Shown: piece after piece, positions 35,469-40,740 of the stretch
Layout: each line of letters opens with the position of its first letter
Position numbering within the stretch: position 1 is the stretch's first letter
DNA from: a virus
DNA length: 40,740 nt
IMG/VR virus record: IMGVR_UViG_3300000234_000011
Location: 1 to 40,740 of that record
Strand: one strand, 5' to 3'
Notes under the pieces: model-generated
What the model was told of the DNA's origin: nothing
Seen by the model: only the letters and a program-made list of their open reading frames with translations
The model's database searches: none
Made by a program: the position numbers and the translations under genes

Positions 35469-36036
35469 TTCTTTTAGTAACTCGCACAAAGCAAGGTTAC
35501 ACCCCACTGTAAATTCTTTGGGCTATCATATTGCATATCATTATGTAATATGAGGCGACGGAACTATTGCACACACGAGAGCTGACGGCGATATATGATT
35601 CCATGCGGGTACTTTGGTCGGCAATGGGAAGACCATGAATGCAAGGAGTATTGGTATTTGTCTTGTTGGAAATTTTGACAAAGAAGTACCTAGTCCAGAA
35701 CAATACACAAGTTTGTATGCACTTATTGAAGAACTCAAAAAAAAGTATAAAATTACGAAAGTAATTTGACACAACGAAGTTGACGGGGTTTCCAAATCTT
35801 GCCCATGAAAAAACTTCGATTTTAGCCATATAAACAATAGTACAATGCCAAAAGACAAAATGGATATGCTTGTGATTTCTTCTTTGTGTTTGAATAGCAA
35901 TTTATACGATATTCTCGACAATCTCGGATTGACGGATACACAAGTAAAATCTTTGCGTGAGTTGTTACAAACAATTAACGAAACACGAGACGCTTGTTGA
36001 TACAATCACAGAATGCACCCTTTACTAAAAAAGTAG
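35395..36036 (+). CDS. Endolysin: N-acetylmuramoyl-L-alanine amidase (Amidase_2)
   Basis: ATG 35395 to TAG 36034-36036; 213 residues. Zinc ligands fit the T7 lysozyme/AmpD family: H10 in VVHHSVT, H126 in GHNEV, C136 in CPGKNF. YHYVIGGDGTIAHTRADGDIGFHAGTLVGNG and SIGICLVGNFD are also typical. Glycines of YVIGGDG, DIGFHAG, IGHNEV and CPGKNF are TGA, which fixes the codon meaning. A short helical C-terminus (LGLTDTQVKSLRELLQTINETRDA) follows. It cleaves the amide bond between muramic acid and the peptide. ATG 35368 is an alternative start, but TTTTATC lies 13 bases before ATG 35395. Confidence 0.9.
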
Positions 36037-36057
36037 GCTTTCGCCTACCTTTTTTTT
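36028..36057. terminator. Bidirectional terminator between converging arms
   Basis: AAAAAAGTAGGC-TTTC-GCCTAC followed by T-run: a 6-bp core extended by A/T on both sides. It overlaps the amidase stop codon on one strand and the stop of the 140-aa gene on the other, ending transcription from both arms. Confidence 0.85.
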
Positions 36058-36478
36058 ACATTGTAACAAATAATAATGAGATTCGACCTAGGAGAGATAA
36101 TACTAACAGTATTAGCAATCATTGTGATTTTAATTTCCACTTCGATAGCTTCTTTGACAAATTAACCTGTAATTCTTTTAAGTCTTTTAATGTTCGATTT
36201 AATTCCCCTATTTGTCTATGTAGTCTCAAAGTTTCATTTGCAAAATCACTTTTAACGATTGCAAATCTTTTCCTTAGGTTTTGGTCTTCTATTTGCATTC
36301 TTTCTTCTTCTTTTTTTCGTGATTCTTTTAGTTTTTCTTCGTTTCTTTTTAGCAAAGATATTCTACCTTGCAATCTGTGTACGTGGTTTCGCATATCTTT
36401 GTACATATTTTCTTTAGTCATTTTCATTAACTCTGTCTTAGGTGTGAGTTTTTTTGGCGTTGGTTTCTTTCGTGTCAT
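36056..36478 (-). CDS. Coiled-coil protein with C-terminal membrane helix, 140 aa
   Basis: ATG 36478 to TAA 36056-36058. A basic N-terminus (MTRKKPTPKKLTPKTELMK) is followed by a long charged coiled coil (RLQGRISLLKRNEEKLKESRKKEEERMQIEDQNLRKRFAIVKSDFANETLRLHRQIGELNRTLKDLKELQVNLSKKL). After a TGA glycine comes a hydrophobic tail GLLILLVLSLLGRISLLFVTM that anchors it. In the standard code the tail is lost. A tail-anchored coiled coil next to lysis genes recalls spanin-like function, but the orientation is unusual and it is transcribed from the other arm. Confidence 0.6.
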
Positions 36479-36551
36479 TGATAATAAGTACAACAAATAA
36501 AAGAATAATTCCCAAAATCACAAGTAACACGGTGCAATCTTTAGTATCCAT
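36438..36551 (-). CDS. Single-span membrane peptide, 37 aa
   Basis: ATG 36551 overlaps the previous stop (TAATG) and the end overlaps the 140-aa gene by 41 bases in another frame; ends TAA 36438-36440. The product has a clear helix VLLVILGIILLFVVLII flanked by MDTKDCT and NDTKETNAKKTHT. TTTTAAT lies 17 bases upstream. Overlap with a coiled-coil membrane gene is reminiscent of nested spanin pairs, though no lipobox is present. Confidence 0.5.
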   Translation of the reverse strand: MDTKDCTVLLVILGIILLFVVLIINDTKETNAKKTHT

Positions 36552-36937
36552 TATCTTTTCTTTATTTCATTAAAATTTTGTACCTTTATATCAACATTTC
36601 TAAACTTTGCGACGTGGTAATGTGCGATGTCTGGCATGCTTTTCTTATTCTCTACGTTTTCCCAAAATAAGTATCATTTTGCCGTGTAGAGGTTTGCAAT
36701 ATCCACTAGTTCGGATTTTTCCGCCTCTGTAAGTTCTCTACTTTTACGTTTTAGCCATATTATGTTGTGCGATGTTGTGAAATCGTGCTTTGGTTTTGCT
36801 TTCATTACGTACCAATAGTCACAATCCCATATAATACGTCTATCGTCTTTCTTGTATTCCACTCCTTTATATTTTTTGTCTGCGGGTAGATTTTGTGCTT
36901 CGTATTCCTGCATTCTTCATATTATTTGATACACCAT
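36551..36937 (-). CDS. Hypothetical protein, 128 aa
   Basis: ATG 36937 to TAA 36551-36553, with TGA glycines including one that continues the frame past a standard-code stop near 36674. The product (MVYQIIGRMQEYEAQNLPADKKYKGVEYKKDDRRIIWDCDYWYVMKAKPKHDFTTSHNIIWLKRKSRELTEAEKSELVDIANLYTAK-G-YLFWENV...) is aromatic and charged. ATG 36913 is an alternative start. No family was recognised. Confidence 0.6.
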
Positions 36938-36950
36938 GGGTCATATATCC

Positions 36951-36978
36951 AAAGTAAAATGGGGGCGATTAGCCCCCC
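36951..36978 (-). terminator. Terminator or attenuator hairpin
   Basis: Minus strand GGGGGGCTAATCGCCCCC followed by ATTTTACTTT, four bases after the stop codon of the 128-aa gene ending at 36983. As at 3228-3257, the T-rich side lies just upstream of the next start. Confidence 0.65.
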
Positions 36979-36982
36979 GCTT

Positions 36983-37369
36983 TTATTCAATAACTTCGTC
37001 TGCAAAGATTCGTGGTACCATTGTCAATCCTCCATAGTTTTTTGCCAAATTAAACAATCCCATTCCCATTTCGTCAAGTCTTCCGTCTGGTGTTGGGTCT
37101 TGTGCAACTGTTTCTAGTCCAATTTGTACTACAGTTCCAAAATACTTTTTCGCTGTGTAAGGAACAAAAAACCCTTCTTGTTTTTGGTCGTTCGGGTCTG
37201 ATTCTACAACAATTCCGTTTCTTGCTTTGTAAATCATTGCTTGTTCTACTTCTTCCCAACTGCAAAGTTTAATTGCTCTAGGTGCTTTCGTGAAAGCTGT
37301 AGATTCTACAGTTCTTTTGTTCTCTGCTCTTTTTCTTCGAGCAATAATTCAAGGTGTAAGTTCTGACAT
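36983..37369 (-). CDS. Hypothetical early protein, 128 aa
   Basis: ATG 37369 to TAA 36983-36985; one TGA glycine near the N-terminus. The product starts MSELTPGIIARRKRAENKRTVESTAFTKAPRAIKLCSWEEVEQAMIYKARNGIVV and continues with a beta-rich part KKYFGTVVQIGLETVAQDPTPDGRLDEMGMGLFNLAKNYGGL. TTTTATC precedes the start. No family was recognised. Confidence 0.6.
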
Positions 37370-37444
37370 GTGTATATATGTATAAAGGATAAAATATTAT
37401 TTTGTGTCTTTTAGGTCACGTAGTTCCTCTGTTGGAACTGGTTG

Positions 37445-37696
37445 CTATTGTTCTGTCTCGTGGATTTGTTTTATTCGCTGTACTCTAATAAACAAATCCT
37501 CAACCTTTGTCAATGCTTCTATTGCATTTCTATACATTCCACTGTATTTATCTACTCTACTATTATCGAGTATTTGTACCATATCGGTAATGTTTCTGTA
37601 TGTATTTGTTACATTATCCAATGTACTTTGCAAGTATTGCGATAGTGATACTTTTTCTACTTTTTTTTCTGCTTTCTCTTTTTTTGCTTTTGTCAT
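37445..37696 (-). CDS. Helical hypothetical protein, 83 aa
   Basis: ATG 37696 to TAG 37445-37447, no TGA. The product starts with a Lys-rich stretch (MTKAKKEKAEKKVEKVSLSQ) and continues as predicted helices (YLQSTLDNVTNTYRNITDMVQILDNSRVDKYSGMYRNAIEALTKVEDLFIRVQRIKQIH). TTTTATC lies 17 bases before the start. Function unknown. Confidence 0.6.
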   Translation of the reverse strand: MTKAKKEKAEKKVEKVSLSQYLQSTLDNVTNTYRNITDMVQILDNSRVDKYSGMYRNAIEALTKVEDLFIRVQRIKQIHETEQ

Positions 37697-37718
37697 TATT
37701 TTACAAATAAGGATAAAA

Positions 37719-37856
37719 TTACACTAGTGCTTTTAACTTTTCTTCACGTACAAACATAAGTAATACTTTGTATATGAAACTTGCTTTCTCTAACTCATTT
37801 ACAAGTACGTAATGTCTATAGTCCGACAAATACTCTTCTAATAATTCTTCTGTCAT
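37719..37856 (-). CDS. Small acidic protein, 45 aa
   Basis: ATG 37856 overlaps the stop of the upstream gene (TAATG); ends TAA 37719-37721. The product MTEELLEEYLSDYRHYVLVNELEKASFIYKVLL... is helical. Its leader repeats the TTATTTGTAAAATAATG sequence found before the 83-aa gene. Function unknown. Confidence 0.5.
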   Translation of the reverse strand: MTEELLEEYLSDYRHYVLVNELEKASFIYKVLLMFVREEKLKALV

Positions 37857-38551
37857 TATTTTACAAATAACGATAAAGATTGTATACTTGCGTATTCTGT
37901 CGCATTGTAAAATGCAATCACTTTTACGCTTTTGCTTCTATTGATAAAGCCCAAAAAGTCCGTCGTTTCTGAATTGTTTCTTTTTGCTTTCATATCTCAC
38001 ATATACATATATGTACGTACAGAATCAAGGTTTTGTACTGTAAATACTTTTTCGTAGTCTTTTTCTGTTATTACAAAGTCCGCAAGATGTCCGCCTATGT
38101 ATTCCCCTTGCTCGTTCTGCATTGCAAGATAGAAACTAGACCGTTTCCTACTTCGTTTCTTGTCTTTCTCTGACGTCGTTACTGAAAACTCAATATATCC
38201 AGTTGTAAACCCGCCGTTTGTATTTATCCAAATACTGTTTGCGTCACGTAGTGACTGTCCACCTCTTCCCTTTGAAAAATCGTTTCTTTTGTCTTTGAAG
38301 ATAGGTCGTACATCAAATTCCACTGTTTCCACTGCTCCGCTCTCTACTGTCCCAGTAGTCACGATACTTTCCTGTGTGTTTTCTTTCAAGTCTTCCTCGC
38401 ACATTGATAGGTTACTTTCCAAAAGTTCTACTCTTCCTGTGTCTTCAATAAATTTGATTGTTTCCAGTGTCTCCACTGTCGGGAATGCTGTTACTTTTAG
38501 GAGTAACAAACAACAAACAATTCCCAATACCACAATAACACTGTTTTTCAT
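37856..38551 (-). CDS. Exported or membrane-anchored protein, 231 aa
   Basis: ATG 38551 to TAA 37856-37858. The frame continues through TGA (37997-37999) where the standard code would stop, adding about 47 residues. The N-terminus MKNSVIVVLGIVCCLLLLKVTAFPTVETLE is a signal or anchor helix; two Cys in it could allow lipid attachment, but no clear lipobox is present. The rest has a VRPIFKDKRNDFSKGRGGQSLRDANSIWINTNGG region and a beta-rich part ending in KSVKVIAFYNATEYASIQ. Probably cell-surface located; function unknown. Confidence 0.6.
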
Positions 38552-38577
38552 GTGTAATATGATGTGATGAATTAAAA

Positions 38578-38811
38578 CTAAGTCTTTTGCAAAATGTCTT
38601 TTAATACGGCATTCTCATATTCTAATTTCTCTGCAAGTTTGCTTTCGTCTTTGTTTTGTGTATCAAGTTCTTTTATGAAACATTCTTTTTCTTGTTCCTT
38701 ATTATCATTAAGATATATTTGTATGTCTCAATCTTCATTAAGTCAAAACTTTTTTTCCATATCTTCCCATTTTCTTATTCTTACCTTGTCTCAAATTTTA
38801 TATTTTGCCAT
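38578..38811 (-). CDS. Hypothetical protein, 77 aa
   Basis: ATG 38811 to TAG 38578-38580 with three TGA glycines, so only fragments are open in the standard code. The product MAKYKI-G-DKVRIRKWEDMEKKF-G-LNED-G-DIQIYL... begins like a small SH3-type barrel (YKIGDKVRI) and ends in a charged coiled coil. The leader has TTTTATC-like sequence and AACCAACCGC just before the ATG. Confidence 0.6.
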
Positions 38812-38838
38812 TTTGCGGTTGGTTTTATCAAAATAAAA

Positions 38839-39159
38839 TTAAACTTTTGTTGCTTTTATTCCTTTAATTTCAACTGTCTCCGTGATACTTCTTTTTATAT
38901 TCTCTTTGTCGACCTCTCGAAGTACCGCAAGATTTTTTGCCTTTTTCTCTACAAAATCGGGGTGCTTCTTTTCTAGGTCGGCAATTGCTCCAATGTATTT
39001 GTATGTCTTGCAGTTTTTCCTTTTTACTGTGATTCCTCCCATATCTATATTGACGAAGTTTTCATCTGCCAGTATTTCCGCTTTCATTGCTTCGTATGTT
39101 GCTTTTGCTGTTTCCAACTCAACATATGCCTCTACTAACTCTTGTATTTTTTCGTTCAT
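38839..39159 (-). CDS. Hypothetical protein, 106 aa
   Basis: ATG 39159 overlaps the upstream stop (TAATG); ends TAA 38839-38841; no TGA. A helical N-terminus (MNEKIQELVEAYVELETAKATYEAMKAEIL) is followed by a beta region VNIDMGGITVKRKNCKTYKYIGAIADLEKKHPDFVEKKAKNLAVLREVDKENIKRSITETVEIKG. The layout resembles small phage proteins linked to DNA metabolism, but no family was recognised. Confidence 0.6.
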   Translation of the reverse strand: MNEKIQELVEAYVELETAKATYEAMKAEILADENFVNIDMGGITVKRKNCKTYKYIGAIADLEKKHPDFVEKKAKNLAVLREVDKENIKRSITETVEIKGIKATKV

Positions 39160-39380
39160 TATGTGTCTTTTGTTAAAAAATGAAACGTAACTCTTCCTGT
39201 CTCTACCGAAACTTCTTTTGCAACATTATTTATCAACTTCCCCATAAGTATGTCTTTTTTGTTCCTTATATCTGCTACCATCTCTTCTATCTTATCATTG
39301 ACTATTTTTTCTGCATATTCATTAAATATATGCATTACGTCTTTTTCTATATCTATCTCAAACTTTGTAAGTTGTGCCAT
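39159..39380 (-). CDS. Hypothetical protein, 73 aa
   Basis: ATG 39380 to TAA 39159-39161, no TGA. The product (MAQLTKFEIDIEKDVMHIFNEYAEKIVNDKIEEMVADIRNKKDILMGKLINNVAKEVSVETGRVTFHF) is mostly helical with a short beta end. It starts four bases before the end of the transglycosylase frame and is coupled to the following gene. Function unknown. Confidence 0.6.
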   Translation of the reverse strand: MAQLTKFEIDIEKDVMHIFNEYAEKIVNDKIEEMVADIRNKKDILMGKLINNVAKEVSVETGRVTFHFLTKDT

Positions 39381-39383
39381 ACC

Positions 39384-40405
39384 CTAGTGAAGTCAAAGAC
39401 TAAAACCATTTTTTGCAATCTTTTTTGCATACCAATCTGGATACGCAAATCCGTTGTGATTTGACAAACATTGTTGCCAATTGGAAATATATCAATCTTC
39501 CCCAATACTACAATCGTACGCTTCTTCGATTCTTATATACAACATTCTTGTACTACAAAGATAATCTTTTGCACAATCAACATACGACATTCCGAACTCT
39601 TCCGTATCCTTTCTAGTTCAGACACATTGATTGAATTGATATGCCCCAAACGAACATCAAGCGTCGCCGATTGCTCGTGGATTCCTTATATTCTCCGCTA
39701 GTCCTACTGTCGCTCCGTAGTATTCCGATAGTCAATACTCATCTGACACTTGCACAAGGGCTGTCGCCATTTCTGGGTGTACCCCTGCGTCAATAAGATG
39801 TTGTACTCTATCTGGATTTACTGCAGTTTTAAGAGGTGCGAGAGGAGCAACCTTTTTCTTTTGTGGTTGCGGTTTTGTCTTCGGTTGCTCCTCTTTTGCT
39901 CCAGCTATAAACCCAAGCTTTCACTTGCATATTTGTAGCTGTACTTTGATTTCTCTACAGTTTCCCTCATTGTTCTATATTGCCCGATTTTCTCGTCAAT
40001 AGCTTTTATTTCACTCATTACACCAGTGTTTACGACTTCTTCATACTTCCCATAATAGAAGGCGACACTGTCCGAAAGATTCAACTCTTTTACAAGTTGT
40101 TCTTTTCTTGCGGATAATTCCATTTGCAAACGATAGAGTTCGACTTCGTCCGTGATAGGCTTTTCTTCTACTGCTCCGCTTTGCAATGCCATTTGTTGTG
40201 ATTCTATCACTTGCAATGCGTTGTTGTACTTTGCTTCGAGTTCTGCAACTTTTGCTTCGATAGGGTCGGGTGCTTTCTCTCCGCTTCCTATCAATAAGTA
40301 AATAATCAACACTGCAAACACTATCCCCCCAATCAATACTGGGATATTAAACTTCTTTTTCCCAATTTTACTATTCAATCTCTCAATTTGTGCGGTTTCA
40401 TCCAT
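39384..40405 (-). CDS. Membrane-anchored lytic transglycosylase-like protein made by -1 frameshift
   Basis: Frame 0 runs from ATG 40405 to TAG 39905-39907; frame -1 continues to TAG 39384-39386. A slip on GGGTTTA (39914-39908) joins them into a 340-residue protein. It has an N-terminal membrane helix (NIPVLIGGIVFAVLIIYLLIGSG), a coiled coil, a Lys/Pro/Gln linker, then a lysozyme-fold domain with VGLAENIRNPRAIGDAGCSFGAYQFNQC, the E...G--G-S-G-YQ pattern of SLT-type transglycosylases, and several Cys. Three or more of its glycines are TGA. The -1 frame has no usable start codon upstream of the domain, supporting frameshift expression. It would cleave glycan strands at the membrane. Confidence 0.7.
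39841..39914 (-). promoter_or_regulatory. Programmed -1 frameshift signal
   Basis: On the minus strand the slippery heptamer G GGT TTA (39914-39908), in the X XXY YYZ pattern, is directly followed by the frame-0 stop TAG. After a 13-base spacer, AGAGGAGCAACC (39894-39883) pairs with GGTTGCTCCTCT (39852-39841), a perfect 12-bp stem with a 30-base loop. Heptamer, stop and stimulatory stem together are the standard layout; the spacer is somewhat longer than the usual 5-9 bases. Confidence 0.8.
39905..40405 (-). CDS. Membrane coiled-coil protein, 166 aa (frame-0 product)
   Basis: ATG 40405 to TAG 39905-39907. The product has a basic N-terminus (MDETAQIERLNSKIGKKKF), one membrane helix (about residues 21-43) and a long coiled coil (IEAKVAELEAKYNNALQVIESQQMALQ... 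TMRETVEKSKYSYKYASESLGL). It is the non-shifted product and could form mixed oligomers with the longer transglycosylase form. TTTTATT lies 16 bases before ATG 40405, supporting this start over a GTG at 40474. Confidence 0.7.
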   Translation of the reverse strand: MDETAQIERLNSKIGKKKFNIPVLIGGIVFAVLIIYLLIGSGEKAPDPIEAKVAELEAKYNNALQVIESQQMALQSGAVEEKPITDEVELYRLQMELSARKEQLVKELNLSDSVAFYYGKYEEVVNTGVMSEIKAIDEKIGQYRTMRETVEKSKYSYKYASESLGL

Positions 40406-40519
40406 GTCTGTATATAACAAAAATAAAACGGCTAGTTGATTTTGCGGTTTGACAATGTTGTTTCCTCTTGTCACAGTAGTTACTGGTTTGTTATGTTGCC
40501 TTAGCCAGTCGGCTAGATA
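40406..40519 (-). other. Gap without convincing gene
   Basis: This 114-base gap holds a small hairpin (TAGCC-GACT-GGCTA family, about 40498-40516) and the TTTTATT element of the following gene. A reading frame continuing from the upstream TAA stop through to the next ATG is open, but it has only a GTG (40474) as start. Confidence 0.5.
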
Positions 40520-40645
40520 TTATCGTCGCTTTATTAAGAAGTGTATAATTGTATATATTGCTCCAATTGTCAAAGCAACCGACATTGCCCCTATGGCAAT
40601 TATTATATACAATAATTTCTTTTCGTCTTTGTCTGTGTGTAACAT
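40520..40645 (-). CDS. Small membrane protein, 41 aa
   Basis: ATG 40645 to TAA 40520-40522. The product MLHTDKDEKKLLYIIIAIGAMSVALTIGAIYTIIHFLIKRR has one membrane helix flanked by charged ends. It lies 19 bases after the SSB-like stop codon, with TTTTATT in between. It contains no TGA. Possibly an early host-interaction peptide; function unknown. Confidence 0.55.
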   Translation of the reverse strand: MLHTDKDEKKLLYIIIAIGAMSVALTIGAIYTIIHFLIKRR

Positions 40646-40668
40646 AATACTATACAATAAAACATTAA

Positions 40669-40740
40669 AATAGCAAATCATCTGCCTCATCTTCCATTGT
40701 TTTTGCTTTTTTACCTTTTGTTGTTTTTACTGGTTCTTCT
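40669..40740. repeat. Terminal direct repeat, right copy
   Basis: Exact copy of positions 1-72. It repeats the 3' end of the SSB-like gene, including its acidic C-terminal coding part. It should be counted once when the genome is closed. Confidence 0.9.

Noticed and set aside
36078-36167. 29-codon plus-strand membrane peptide after the amidase terminator
   Set aside because: It is the complement of the hydrophobic tail of the 140-aa minus gene, which easily yields a mirror hydrophobic frame, and it lies beyond the terminator.
37856-37993. Separate 45-aa gene starting MKAKRNNSE
   Set aside because: With TGA = Gly it is the C-terminal end of the 231-aa exported protein in the same frame.
40406-40474. 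GTG start at 40474 for the membrane coiled-coil gene
   Set aside because: ATG 40405 has TTTTATT at the usual 16-base distance; the upstream extension overlaps that leader element.
1-40740. UGA = tryptophan (code 4) instead of glycine
   Set aside because: TGA falls at Walker A, RLPG and CPGKNF glycines, and Trp is regularly TGG.
1-40740. CRISPR array or insertion sequence
   Set aside because: No array of regularly spaced repeats with unique spacers was found (the 22-bp iterons have no spacers), and no transposase-like gene is present.

Overview
The window is one complete, circular genome of a short-tailed (podovirus-like) phage. The first 72 bases recur exactly as the last 72 (1-72 = 40669-40740), so the unit is about 40,668 bp and the window edges cut through a gene. 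In the standard code almost every long gene is broken by TGA. Reading TGA as glycine restores intact families, and TGA falls at glycines that are nearly invariant: the first Gly of the helicase Walker A motif (codon 7216-7218), the Gly of the primase RLPG motif, and the GHNEV and CPGKNF motifs of the amidase. Every gene ends in TAA or TAG and Trp uses TGG. This is genetic code 25, so the host is very probably a member of Absconditabacteria (SR1) or Gracilibacteria; the host is inferred, not shown.

Layout. A leftward (minus-strand) arm runs from about 4.1 kb through the circular junction to 36.06 kb. It holds small early-type genes: an ArdC-like protein, two HTH regulators, an SSB-like protein, many small membrane or hypothetical proteins, and a membrane-anchored lytic transglycosylase that appears to be made by programmed -1 frameshifting. 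Three nearly identical promoters (-35 TTGCAA, 16-bp spacer, -10 TATAGT/TATACT) drive this arm. A rightward arm runs from 4.6 to 36.04 kb: a promoter-to-terminator structured RNA, a replisome organizer with 22-bp iterons inside its gene (probable origin), a primase-helicase, RusA, terminase, portal, scaffold-like protein, N4-gp56-like capsid, P22 gp4/gp10-like connector proteins, a CHAP-domain protein, a 1479-residue protein ending in a staphylococcal nuclease domain, a Dps-like ferritin, tail-fibre-type proteins, a second structured RNA, then holin and amidase. The arms diverge in a 4.1-4.6 kb control region and converge on a bidirectional terminator at 36.03-36.06 kb.

How it works together. 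The organizer and primase-helicase would start replication at the iterons and recruit host polymerase; no DNA polymerase, integrase or tRNA gene was found, so a lytic or non-integrating life style is likely. DNA is packaged through a P22-like portal. The CHAP, nuclease and Dps-like proteins lie where podoviruses encode internal or ejected proteins. Most genes preceded by a gap carry a TTTTAT(A/C/T) or TTTTAAT element 10-19 bases before the start codon instead of a clear Shine-Dalgarno, whereas tightly packed genes overlap their neighbours. Coordinates below are for TGA = Gly.
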